Part shown: positions 7,407 to 14,816 of the stretch, piece by piece
Numbering within the stretch: position 1 is the stretch's first letter
Layout: every line of letters starts with the position of its first letter
DNA from: an uncultured Oscillospiraceae bacterium
Lineage (GTDB): Bacteria; Bacillota; Clostridia; Oscillospirales; Oscillospiraceae
Direction: 5' to 3'
Assembly (NCBI GenBank): GCA_947630345.1
Contig: CANRHF010000003.1
Coordinates: 1-25,646, forward strand
Length of the DNA: 25,646 nucleotides
Program-made: the position numbers and the translations under genes
The notes under the pieces: generated by a model
What the model saw: the letters and a program-made list of their open reading frames with translations, nothing else
Database searches by the model: none
Told to the model about the DNA's origin: nothing

Positions 7407-8447
7407 TTAGTAATGCACGATCTCGCCGCCGGCGCGAATGGCCTCTATAACGGGCGCCGCCTGGGGGCTTTGGAAATAGTCCCAGGTGCTCTCCGGCACC
7501 AGGCCCCGAATCTGCTCCAAATGGCCGTCGTGAATGGCCTTCCGCACGTCGCTGGCGCTGATGGGGACCGCGCTAAGGGCCTTCCGGGGCAGGATCACGC
7601 AGTCGATCCCCGCTTTCGGCAGCTCCTGGGCCATGACCTGATTGTATAGCCCCGTGACCAGGCTCCGGGGCTCCTCTCCCACATAGCGGGCGGTGACCCC
7701 CAGGGCCCGAGCGATGGGGGGAAAGAGGGCCAGATCCAGCCGGGCGTGGCCCAGGATCACCGCCTCCTGGTCCTTGAGAAAGTAGCTCGGGAAGGTGGCG
7801 GTGCTGATGATATAGGGCCCGGAATCGTGGCAGATCACGTTTTTCAGATCCGCCGTTCCCTTGAGGACCATCTCCTTTCGGGCGGAGAAGGGTACCAGGC
7901 TGGCGTCCTCGCTGAGGATGAACAGATGAACATAGTCGTTTTCCGCCGCCGCCCGCTCCACCAGATACCGGTGCCCCAGGGTGAAGGGATTGGCGTTCAT
8001 GACGATGGCGGCGCTTTTTCCGGGCCGGCGGTCCTTTTCCAGTCGGCGGCAGAAGCCTGCGAAGCCCCCCGCCCGGTTTTCCAGGAAGGAGACCTGCCCC
8101 TCCACCCGGGCGATCTCGTAGAAGCCCAGGTCCCGGAAATATTTGGCCGTCTGGCACTTGGTATAGACAAAGAGGTGGAAATTCCCCCGCTCCGCCTGGC
8201 GCTCCACCAGATGGGTGACCAGCAGATTCATCAGCCCCTCCCCCTGGTAGGCGGAATCCACCGCCAGGCAGCGCAGGGTGTTGCCGAAGGCGCTGCCGGT
8301 GGCGGCCAGGCGGTCGTCCTCGTCAAAAACGCCGCAGGTATAGTCCAAATTGCCGTCCCGGCGGATGCCCTCCTTCTCCAAAAGGGCGTCCACCTGGGCC
8401 ATCCCCCGCCGGTCCCAAGGCGAGATGGCGCCGACCGTATAGCTCAT
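7407..8447 (-). CDS. citC: [Citrate (pro-3S)-lyase] ligase
   Basis: 346 residues. CitC activates holo-citrate lyase by acetylating the thiol of its prosthetic group, using acetate and ATP. The N-terminal ~110 residues are GNAT-like (AVDSAYQGEGLMNLLVTHL). The C-terminal part is a nucleotidyltransferase with the HxGH-like block NANPFTLGHRYLVERA and the late motif ISASDVRKAI. The start at 8447 is chosen because AGGGGG lies 7 nt upstream, a promoter lies just beyond, and the length fits the family. The open frame continues back to 8891 through the 110-bp repeats, and that extension is not coding. It is the first gene of a two-gene unit with citXG. Confidence 0.95.
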   Translation of the reverse strand: MSYTVGAISPWDRRGMAQVDALLEKEGIRRDGNLDYTCGVFDEDDRLAATGSAFGNTLRCLAVDSAYQGEGLMNLLVTHLVERQAERGNFHLFVYTKCQTAKYFRDLGFYEIARVEGQVSFLENRAGGFAGFCRRLEKDRRPGKSAAIVMNANPFTLGHRYLVERAAAENDYVHLFILSEDASLVPFSARKEMVLKGTADLKNVICHDSGPYIISTATFPSYFLKDQEAVILGHARLDLALFPPIARALGVTARYVGEEPRSLVTGLYNQVMAQELPKAGIDCVILPRKALSAVPISASDVRKAIHDGHLEQIRGLVPESTWDYFQSPQAAPVIEAIRAGGEIVHY

Positions 8448-8472
8448 TTCTATTCCCCCTCTCATTTTGGCT

Positions 8473-8501
8473 ATCATACCATAAATCAGGCTTTTTAGCA
8501 A
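8473..8501 (-). promoter_or_regulatory. Promoter of citC-citXG
   Basis: On the minus strand TTGCTA (8501-8496), a 17-nt spacer and TATGAT (8478-8473). The predicted start is near 8466, leaving a short leader of about 19 nt. It lies just past the repeat block, so citC-citXG can be transcribed independently of citDEF. Confidence 0.6.
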
Positions 8502-8520
8502 CCGGAACGTGTAAGGTCCC

Positions 8521-8811
8521 CATCGGGTCCAGGCGGCGGAACGATTCCTGCCAGGCCGGCATACGCATTGGCCGCGTGCCCTGCCCACTTTCCGCCCGTG
8601 AGAAAACCGTCTCCGGGGCAGGAACAATACCGAGCAGGTCCGGGCGGCGGAACGACTTCCGCCAGGCTGGCATACGCGTTGGCCGCGGGCCCCGCCCGCT
8701 TTCCCCCGTGAGAAAACCGTCTCCGGGGCAGGAACGATACCGAGCAGGTCCGGGCGGCGGAACGACTTCCGCCAGGCTGGCATACGCGTTGGCCGCGGGC
8801 CCTGCCCGCCC
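8521..8811. repeat. 110-bp tandem repeat, about 2.7 copies
   Basis: Units begin at about 8521, 8631 and 8741, with exact 110-bp phase: AGAAAACCGTCTCCGGGGCA recurs at 8601 and 8711, and CGAGCAGGTCCGGGCGGCGG at 8631 and 8741. Copies 2 and 3 are almost identical over the ~70 nt of the third, partial copy; copy 1 is diverged with two compensating indels. Each unit holds a small hairpin, GGCGGAA-CGAC-TTCCGCC in copies 2 and 3, which survives as a bulged form in copy 1. The period is not a multiple of 3, arguing against coding. The block fills the gap between the CitMHS terminator and the citC promoter. No insertion-sequence ends or transposase were seen. Confidence 0.9.
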
Positions 8812-8837
8812 AAAAGGCCCCGGCAAAAGCCGGGGCC
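8812..8837 (-). terminator. Terminator of the citDEF-transporter operon
   Basis: GGCCCCGGC (8816-8824), loop of 4, GCCGGGGCC (8829-8837): a perfect 9-bp stem. On the minus strand it is followed by TTTT (8815-8812). It sits 23 nt past the transporter stop. Confidence 0.8.
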
Positions 8838-8859
8838 CTTCGGGAAATGGAGGTCGGTA

Positions 8860-10260
8860 TCAAAGAGGCATAATGCCCACAATGATGGCAAAGATCATGC
8901 ACAAAATGGAGAAGCCCCAGACGTACATGAAGCTGGCCTTGATGTGGTCCTTGATGTCCACATCCGCCAGGCCCACGCCCAGCAGGGTGGCGGGCACCAT
9001 GGGGCTGATGAAGGTGGCGCAGTTGCGGCAGACCACCATGGCGATGGCGATGGGCAGCGGCTCCACGCCGAAGCCCTGGCCAATGCCGATCATGACGGGC
9101 AGCATGCCGAAGAAATAGCTGTCGGTATCGAAGGCCAGCGCCAGAGGCACGGACAGAATGCCGATGACCAGCGGCAGATGCTGACCCAGGAAGGTGGGCA
9201 GGATGTTCCGGATGATCCCGGCCAGGCAGCGTACCACGCTGGGGATGGCCAGCTCGCCCATGTACTTCACGTTGGCCACCACCAGGGCGCCGTTGGCGTC
9301 GGCCATGTAGCTGGTGGTCAGAATGCCCATGAGGATGGCGGCGCCCATCAGGGTGGAGCACATCATCAGAGCGGGACCGGCGTGGAGGTTGATGATCTTC
9401 TTGTGAGCGGCGGCGGTAAAGCCGTAGTTCACGAACAGGGCAATGGCGGTGCCCAGCATGAAGGGCACATAGCTGGGGAACACGTCCCAGATCAGCATGG
9501 CGATCACCGCCACGGTGAGCAGCAGGTTGAACCAGAACAGCTTGGGCCGGGCCAGCTCGTTCACAGGAGCGGCCTCGGCGGTCTGGGTGGTCTCCACCTC
9601 GGCCAGGGTGCCGTTCAGGCCGGCGCCCCGCTTCTTCTCCTGCCAGCCGGCCAGGACAGCGTGGGCCAGGCAGATGACGATGCCGAAGATCTGAATGGGC
9701 AGGATGGTCTGCCACAGGGAGCCGGACTCGATGCCCAGCACGGTGGCAGCCCGCATGGTAGGACCGGCCCAGGGCATCAGATTCAGAATGCCCATGGCCA
9801 GCACGGCGATCCGCAGAAGGGTGGTGGGCCGCATATTCATCTTCTTGTACACCGGCAGCAGGGCGGGCACCACGATGCAGAAGGTGGAGGCGCCGCCGCC
9901 GTCCAGGTGGCCTACCAGGGCAATGATGGCGGTGACCAGGGTGACGCCCATGACGCTCTTGCCCACCAGCTTCATCAGATTGCCGATGATGACGTCGAAC
10001 ATCCCGGCGTCGGTCATGATGCCGAAGTACAGCACGGAGAACACGAACAGGGCGGCGGTAGGGCCGGTGCTTTTAAAGCCCGCCTCCACCATCTCGGCCA
10101 GCTGCTCAAAGCTGTAGTAGCCGCCGATGACCAGGATGATGCCGAGAATGGCGGGAAAGACGATAAAGGCGATACTGGGTTGGGTCTTGCTCTTGAACAG
10201 CGTGACCACAATGGCGACAATACATACTAATCCAAGAATGCCAACGACGGTTTCACTCAT
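8860..10260 (-). CDS. CitMHS-family citrate:cation symporter
   Basis: 466 residues with about twelve hydrophobic membrane segments. The family imports citrate, often as a divalent-metal complex, with protons (Bacillus subtilis CitM and CitH). Family-like blocks are VLYFGIMTDAGMFDVIIGNL, ALVGHLDGGGASTF and LMPWAGPTMRAATVLG in the N-terminal half, and AFDTDSYFFGMLPV and RNCATFISPMVPATLLGVGL in the C-terminal half. A charged loop at about residues 205-235 (WQEKKRGAGLNGTLAEVETTQT) separates the halves. The start at 10260 has AAGGAG 6 nt upstream. It lies 21 nt after citF and is the last gene of the citDEF unit, so it most likely feeds citrate to the lyase. The metal preference (Mg or Ca class) is not decidable here. 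Confidence 0.92.
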   Translation of the reverse strand: MSETVVGILGLVCIVAIVVTLFKSKTQPSIAFIVFPAILGIILVIGGYYSFEQLAEMVEAGFKSTGPTAALFVFSVLYFGIMTDAGMFDVIIGNLMKLVGKSVMGVTLVTAIIALVGHLDGGGASTFCIVVPALLPVYKKMNMRPTTLLRIAVLAMGILNLMPWAGPTMRAATVLGIESGSLWQTILPIQIFGIVICLAHAVLAGWQEKKRGAGLNGTLAEVETTQTAEAAPVNELARPKLFWFNLLLTVAVIAMLIWDVFPSYVPFMLGTAIALFVNYGFTAAAHKKIINLHAGPALMMCSTLMGAAILMGILTTSYMADANGALVVANVKYMGELAIPSVVRCLAGIIRNILPTFLGQHLPLVIGILSVPLALAFDTDSYFFGMLPVMIGIGQGFGVEPLPIAIAMVVCRNCATFISPMVPATLLGVGLADVDIKDHIKASFMYVWGFSILCMIFAIIVGIMPL

Positions 10261-10281
10261 TGTCTGCTCCTTCTTTCTTTA

Positions 10282-11838
10282 TTATCCCTGATAGGGCTTG
10301 ATTTTCTTGACGACGTCCAGAATAGTGCCGTCCCGGGCCTCCAGGACCGCCACCACCTGATCCTCCCACTGCAGGTCGTCGGGACGGCCCACCAGGGAGT
10401 AGGCCTTTTCCTTCAGGCTCTCAATGGTGACGTGGGGGATACCGGCCTTGTCCAGGCACTCGATCAGATCGGGCCGGAGGGGATTTACGGCGATGCCGTA
10501 ATCCGTCACCAGCACGTCCACGCAGTCCCCGGGGGTGGTGACAGTGACCACATGCTCGCACACGGTAGCCATCCGGCCCCGGGTCAGCGGCGTGACGATG
10601 ATGCACACCTTGCTGCCCGCCGCCGTGTCGGGATGTCCGCCGGGGGCGCCCCGGAGGACGCCGTCGGAACCGGTCAAAACATTGACGTTAAAGCCGGTGT
10701 CGATCTCCAGCGCCGCCAGAACCACAAAGTCCAGCTTGTTGACGAAGGCGCCCTTGTTGGCGGGGTTGGCGTACTGGGAGGCGCTCATCTCATAGTGGCC
10801 GGGGGTTTGATTGATGGAGTTCACCGCGTCCAGGTCGAAGTCCTGCACGTCGATGACCTTGCCCACCTTGCCCTTCTTCAGCAGCTCCACCATGGGGCCG
10901 CAGATGCCGCCGATGGCCCAGCCCATTTTGATGTTCCGCTGGTCCATGTACCGCTCCAGGAACAGATTGGCCGCCAAAGAGGGGCCGCCCACACCGGTCT
11001 GGAAGGAGAAGCCATCCTTAAAATAGGGAGTGGAGGCGATGACCCGGGCCACGTCCTCGGCCATCATCAGATCCCGGGGATTCTGGGAGATCCGGGCGGC
11101 GGCGGAGGCGATTTTCTTGGGGTTGCCGATGGAATCCACCACCACCACCGCGTCCACGTCAATGGCCTCCACGGAAGCGGGCATGTTGGGGAAGTCCACC
11201 AGGCAGTCGGTAACCACCACCACATGGTCGGCGTACTTGGCGTCGGTCATGGCGTAGCCCATGCTGCCGCAGTTGGACTTGCCGCCAATGCCCCGGCAGT
11301 TGCCCACGCAGTCGCTGGTGGGGGCCGCCACGAAGGCGATGTCGATATGGACCTCCCCGGCCTCAATAGCCCGGGGGCGGCCGCCGTGGCTGCGGATAAT
11401 GGCGGGGGTCTTCAGCTTGCCGGCGGAGACCACCTCGCCCATCCGGCCCCGGATGCCGGAGGTCTGGATGCCGATGACCTTGCCCTGCTCGATGTAGTCG
11501 GCAATGGGATCGTGAGCGTTGCCCAGGCTGGTGGCGGCGATGGTCAGGTCCTTGAGACCCAGCTCCTCGATGGCCGCCGCCATCACCATGTTCACCACAT
11601 AGTCTCCGTCCCGGAGATGGTGGTGGAAGCTGAAGGTCATGCCGTCCTTGGCGCCGCACTGCTCCAGGGCGGCCTTGATGGAATCGACAAGCTTGCTCTC
11701 CTGGGGCTTTTCATACCGCCGGGTCCGGGGAGACGCCTTCTGGATGTACTTGCCGTCCATGTAATTCTTGCCCTGATAGACCTCCTTACCGCCGGTGAGG
11801 AGGTAATCGGGAATTTCTCTTCCTACCGCGTTTTTCAT
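10282..11838 (-). CDS. citF: Citrate lyase alpha subunit (citrate:acetyl-ACP transferase)
   Basis: 518 residues, the usual CitF length. CitF swaps the acetyl group on the acyl carrier CitD for citrate, giving citryl-ACP and acetate. Recognisable blocks include FSFHHHLRDGDYVVNMVM, RSHGGRPRAIEAGEVHIDIA, GNCRGIGGKSNCGSMGYAM and the late GGHPDTAAGSKVCIIVTPLT. The start at 11838 has GAGGGGG 7 nt upstream, and its ATG overlaps the end of citE by 4 nt (ATGA type), suggesting translational coupling that would help balance subunit amounts. Confidence 0.97.
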   Translation of the reverse strand: MKNAVGREIPDYLLTGGKEVYQGKNYMDGKYIQKASPRTRRYEKPQESKLVDSIKAALEQCGAKDGMTFSFHHHLRDGDYVVNMVMAAAIEELGLKDLTIAATSLGNAHDPIADYIEQGKVIGIQTSGIRGRMGEVVSAGKLKTPAIIRSHGGRPRAIEAGEVHIDIAFVAAPTSDCVGNCRGIGGKSNCGSMGYAMTDAKYADHVVVVTDCLVDFPNMPASVEAIDVDAVVVVDSIGNPKKIASAAARISQNPRDLMMAEDVARVIASTPYFKDGFSFQTGVGGPSLAANLFLERYMDQRNIKMGWAIGGICGPMVELLKKGKVGKVIDVQDFDLDAVNSINQTPGHYEMSASQYANPANKGAFVNKLDFVVLAALEIDTGFNVNVLTGSDGVLRGAPGGHPDTAAGSKVCIIVTPLTRGRMATVCEHVVTVTTPGDCVDVLVTDYGIAVNPLRPDLIECLDKAGIPHVTIESLKEKAYSLVGRPDDLQWEDQVVAVLEARDGTILDVVKKIKPYQG

Positions 11839-12749
11839 ACCAAATCCCCCTCATACAATCCGCAGGCTCTCGCCAGCCGTAATGTGCGCTCCGCTCCGGG
11901 GATAAACGCAATGTCGATCATCTTGCCGTCCACGGTGAACACGCCCACACCGGCGGCGGACTGCTCCCGGTAGGCCCGGACGATCTTCTCCGCCTGGACG
12001 ATCTCCTTCTGGGTGGGGGCGAAGACCTGGTGGACATAGCGGATCTGCTTGGGGTTGATCAGGCTCTTGCCGTCGAAGCCCATGGCCTTGTTCTGCCGGA
12101 CCTCGGCCTCAAAGCCCGCCTGGTCGTCCAGATTGGTAAAGACGGTGTCAAAGCACTGGACCCCCGCCGCCCGGGCCGCGATGAGCATCTGGCCCCGGGC
12201 CACCAGCAGGTCCACCCCGTCGGGCTGGGGCGTCGTCTGCATGCACTTGCGGAAGTCGCCGCCGGAGATGGCCACGCCGAACATCCGGGGAGAGGCGGCG
12301 CAGATCTCATAGGCGTTGAGAATGCCCTTGGGGCTCTCCAGCGCCGCCATCAGCAGCGTCCGGCCCTTTTCCACGCCGAACTCCTCCTCCGCCGCCTCCA
12401 CGGCCTTTTCCACGGTCAGCACGTCCTGGGCGCTCTCGCACTTGGCGATGCGGATGCCGTCGGCCCCGCCGGCCACGCAGACCCGGATATCCTCCTGCCA
12501 GTGGGGGGTGTCCAGGCCGTTGATCCGGACGATGACCTCGGTGTCGCCGTAGTCGATGGTGGTCAGGGCATGGTAGAGGGAAAAGCGGGCGGCGTCCTTC
12601 TGGTTCTCCGCCACCGCGTCCTCCAGGTCCAGCATGATGGAGTCGCAGCCGTAGATGTAGGCGTCCTTGATCAGGCCGGGCTTCTGGGCGTTCATGAACA
12701 TCATGGTCCGGCGGAGCCGGAACCGCTCGGGCTTGGGTCTTGGAATCAT
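11835..12749 (-). CDS. citE: Citrate lyase beta subunit (citryl-ACP lyase)
   Basis: 304 residues, HpcH/HpaI aldolase (CitE) family. It cleaves citryl-ACP to oxaloacetate and acetyl-ACP with a divalent metal. Conserved blocks: RRTMMFMNAQKPGL at the N-terminus, GCDSIMLDLEDAVAENQKD, EVIVRINGLDTPHW (substrate-binding Arg region), LMAALESPKGILNA (metal-ligand Glu region) and GVAISGGDF. The open frame begins at 12812, but ATG 12749 is preferred: GGAGGT lies 8 nt upstream, its ATG overlaps the citD stop (ATGA), and the resulting N-terminus MIPRPKPERFRLRRTMMF fits the family. It is the second gene of citD-citE-citF. Confidence 0.96.
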   Translation of the reverse strand: MIPRPKPERFRLRRTMMFMNAQKPGLIKDAYIYGCDSIMLDLEDAVAENQKDAARFSLYHALTTIDYGDTEVIVRINGLDTPHWQEDIRVCVAGGADGIRIAKCESAQDVLTVEKAVEAAEEEFGVEKGRTLLMAALESPKGILNAYEICAASPRMFGVAISGGDFRKCMQTTPQPDGVDLLVARGQMLIAARAAGVQCFDTVFTNLDDQAGFEAEVRQNKAMGFDGKSLINPKQIRYVHQVFAPTQKEIVQAEKIVRAYREQSAAGVGVFTVDGKMIDIAFIPGAERTLRLARACGLYEGDLV

Positions 12750-13048
12750 CGCACCGCACCTCCCCAGGGAATCCCGGACGCGGACGCGCCGCAGGAGCGG
12801 AACACCGCGCACTCCACCCGGGCCTTCAGGGTGCAGTCCAGGGCGCCCTTGTCCACCACCGTGATCTTGGCGTCCCGGACCTCCAGCCGGGCCAGGGTGT
12901 CCAGAACCGTCTGCCGGATCTGGCGGCCGTACTGGTTCATGACGCTGGACTGCAGGGAAAGCTCAATGCCCTCCCCGCCGGGCTCCACCGTCACCTGAGC
13001 GTCGCTGGACTCCAGGGTGCCGGCCACCGCCGGTTTTAAAATTTCCAT
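12746..13048 (-). CDS. citD: Citrate lyase gamma subunit (acyl carrier protein)
   Basis: 100 residues. CitD carries the phosphoribosyl-dephospho-CoA arm to which citrate is attached. The N-terminus MEILKPAVAGTLESSDAQVT matches the family, and Ser14 in TLESSD is the attachment position known from Klebsiella CitD. Later family blocks are LQSSVMNQYGRQIRQTVLDT and VVDKGALDCTLKARVE. The start at 13048 has AAAGGAGG 7 nt upstream; a longer open frame from 13069 adds seven unlikely residues. It is the first gene of the operon, and its TGA overlaps the citE ATG. Confidence 0.95.
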   Translation of the reverse strand: MEILKPAVAGTLESSDAQVTVEPGGEGIELSLQSSVMNQYGRQIRQTVLDTLARLEVRDAKITVVDKGALDCTLKARVECAVFRSCGASASGIPWGGAVR

Positions 13049-13090
13049 TGGCAATCCTCCTTTAGCCAAATTTCGATTTTCGCTGATACT

Positions 13091-13119
13091 ATGTTACGAG
13101 ATCTTCGTCCATATGTCAA
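13091..13119 (-). promoter_or_regulatory. Promoter of citDEF-transporter operon
   Basis: On the minus strand a perfect TTGACA (13119-13114), a 17-nt spacer and TAACAT (13096-13091). The predicted start is near 13084, giving a leader of about 36 nt before citD. The -35 overlaps one of the two CATATG half-repeats in the divergent region. Confidence 0.7.
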
Positions 13120-13159
13120 ATACAATTCTTCCTATAAATAATATAAGGAAATTCATATG
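13110..13159. promoter_or_regulatory. Candidate LysR operator between citD and the LysR gene
   Basis: An AT-rich interrupted dyad TTCCT-N12-AGGAA (13129-13133 / 13146-13150) is flanked by two CATATG sites (13110-13115 and 13154-13159). Its centre is about 55 bp upstream of the predicted citD start and about 62 bp upstream of the predicted LysR start, where LysR-type regulators usually bind. The spacing resembles, but is not exactly, the T-N11-A LysR motif. Confidence 0.4.
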
Positions 13160-13166
13160 CCCTTCC

Positions 13167-13195
13167 TTGACGGCGGAGCGAACCTATATTATAAT
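13167..13195 (+). promoter_or_regulatory. Promoter of the LysR-response regulator-kinase unit
   Basis: TTGACG (13167-13172), a 17-nt spacer and a perfect TATAAT (13190-13195), 29 nt before the LysR start codon. It is back to back with the citD promoter. Confidence 0.75.
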
Positions 13196-13223
13196 GTAGA
13201 AAAAGAAGGAAAGAAGGCCCGCC

Positions 13224-14117
13224 ATGAACCTGAAGCAAGCCCTCTACGTCAAGACCATCGCCCAGGAGGGGGGCATTACCGCCGCCGCCAAAAAGCTCTA
13301 CATCAGCCAGCCCTCCCTGAGTCAAATGCTCCGGCAGATCGAGGAGGAGGTGGGGCTGGCGCTATTCGACCGCTCCAAGACTCCCTTCCGGCCCACCTAC
13401 GCCGGGGAGCGGTATCTCTACGCCGCCACGGTGATGCTGGGCGCCGAGGAACGGATGCGAAACGAGCTTCAGGAGATCCGCCAGGAGGACAGCGGCCGCC
13501 TCCGGCTGGGCATCAGCGTGCAGCGGGGCGCCCGGATCCTGCCGGGGGTCCTGCCCCAGTTCTTTCGGGACTTCCCCCATGTGGCCCTGGAGCTTCGGGA
13601 GGCCGGCAGCGCCGCCCTGGTGGAAATGGTTCGCCAGGGGGAGGTGGATGTGGCCCTGGCCTCCACCGTGCCCTCCCACCCGGACCTGACCTATCACCTG
13701 ATCCAGCGGGAGACCATCGGCATCCTGGCGGGGCAAAATAGCCCCCTGGCCGACCAGGTGCCCTCCGGGGAGGTCATCGACCTGCGCCAGGTGGCCCAGG
13801 GGCCTTTTATCTGCATGACCCCGGATCACAACTCCCGGGTGATCCAGGAGCTGCTGTTCCGGCAGGAAAATCTGCACCCCCGAATTCTGCTGGAGACCGA
13901 CAGCATGGAGATCGCCAGCCGGACCACCGCGACCAGCGCCGGGTATTTGATCTGCTCGGATCTGTACGTCAATCCGGAGAACTACTTCTATCCCATCAAG
14001 AATTATGTAAATCGTCATCACTTCTACGCCTGTATTCCAAAAGGGATGCAGCCCCCCAAATATATGCGGGCCTTTCTGGAGCTGGTGGAAAAGCGGCTCG
14101 GCGGGGAGGAATGCTGA
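13224..14117 (+). CDS. LysR-family transcriptional regulator, likely controls the citrate lyase operon
   Basis: 297 residues, full length for the family. The winged helix-turn-helix covers residues 1-60 (ITAAAKKLYISQPSLSQMLR recognition region), followed by the linker helix and a two-lobed effector-binding domain (about 90-290). The start at 13224 has an AAGG-rich site 6 nt upstream and lies 29 nt after a strong promoter. Its divergent position from citD, with a candidate dyad operator between them, is the classic LysR arrangement, so regulation of citDEF-transporter and of itself is likely. The effector could be citrate or another tricarboxylate, but the sequence does not show this. The TGA is followed immediately by the ATG of the response regulator gene, so all three genes are probably one operon. 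Confidence 0.9.
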   Translation: MNLKQALYVKTIAQEGGITAAAKKLYISQPSLSQMLRQIEEEVGLALFDRSKTPFRPTYAGERYLYAATVMLGAEERMRNELQEIRQEDSGRLRLGISVQRGARILPGVLPQFFRDFPHVALELREAGSAALVEMVRQGEVDVALASTVPSHPDLTYHLIQRETIGILAGQNSPLADQVPSGEVIDLRQVAQGPFICMTPDHNSRVIQELLFRQENLHPRILLETDSMEIASRTTATSAGYLICSDLYVNPENYFYPIKNYVNRHHFYACIPKGMQPPKYMRAFLELVEKRLGGEEC

Positions 14118-14816
14118 ATGGGTCCTAAAATTCTGGTGGTGGACGACGACCGGGCCATCGTCCAGGTGCTGCAAACAGAGCTGGAGCGAGCGGGGTATCA
14201 GGTCCAGACCGCCTTCGACGGGGAGGCGGCGGTGGCCCAGGCGGAAAAATTCAGGCCGGCGCTGATCATCATGGACGTGATGATGCCCAAGTGCGGCGGC
14301 CTGGCCGCCACCCTCCGCATCCGGCAGGAGAGCAACGTGCCCATTTTGATGCTCTCGGCCAAGGCCGAGGGCACGGACCGGGTCCTGGGCCTGGAGGCCG
14401 GGGCCGACGACTACTTGGTGAAGCCCTTTTTCCAGCAGGAGCTGCTGGCCCGGGTGAAGGCCCTGCTCCGGCGCTACCAGCTTCTGGGCTCCGCCCGGGA
14501 CGGGGCCGCCCGGGACTGCCTCCGGGTGGGGGAGCTGGTGCTGGAGAAGGAGAAAAAACGGCTGACCCTCCGGGGGGAGCCGGTACATCTGACCGCCACG
14601 GAGTTTCGGATTCTGGAGCTGATGATGGCCAGTCCCGGCCGGGTCTTCTCCGCCGAGGAGATCTATGAGCGGGTCTGGGAGGCCGACGCCTACGCCGTGG
14701 AGAACACGGTGATGGTCCACATTCGCCGCATTCGGGAGAAGATCGAGCTGGACCCCCGGCGGCCGGAATATCTCAAGGTGATTTGGGGGATCGGATATGT
14801 TCTGGAAGCGCCGTAA
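14118..14816 (+). CDS. OmpR/PhoB-family response regulator
   Basis: 232 residues. The receiver domain (about 1-120) has the acidic pair DDD at its start, the phospho-acceptor Asp53 in IIMDVMMPK, the Thr/Ser position in MLSAK and the Lys in YLVKPF. The C-terminal winged helix (about 135-230) contains VHLTATEFRILELMM and VENTVMVHIRRIREKIE, ending in VIWGIGYVLE. The start directly abuts the LysR stop, with GGAGG 8 nt upstream inside the LysR gene, so the two are probably translated in series. The cognate kinase overlaps its 3' end by 20 nt. It is not of the CitB/DpiA class that pairs with CitA sensors in enterobacterial citrate loci, so a role in citrate control is open. Confidence 0.95.
   Translation: MGPKILVVDDDRAIVQVLQTELERAGYQVQTAFDGEAAVAQAEKFRPALIIMDVMMPKCGGLAATLRIRQESNVPILMLSAKAEGTDRVLGLEAGADDYLVKPFFQQELLARVKALLRRYQLLGSARDGAARDCLRVGELVLEKEKKRLTLRGEPVHLTATEFRILELMMASPGRVFSAEEIYERVWEADAYAVENTVMVHIRRIREKIELDPRRPEYLKVIWGIGYVLEAP

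Noticed and set aside
8495..8830. CRISPR array
   Set aside because: The repeat is one contiguous 110-bp tandem unit without alternating short repeats and unique spacers, and no cas genes are present.
8448..8891. N-terminal extension of CitC through the tandem repeats (494 residues)
   Set aside because: Period 110 shifts frame every copy, the peptide is low-complexity Arg/Pro/Gly, the citC promoter lies inside it, and ATG 8447 has a strong RBS and the family length.
10432..11973. 513-codon plus-strand frame over citF
   Set aside because: Antisense to a full-length, well-conserved CitF; His/Gly/Val-rich product with no family.
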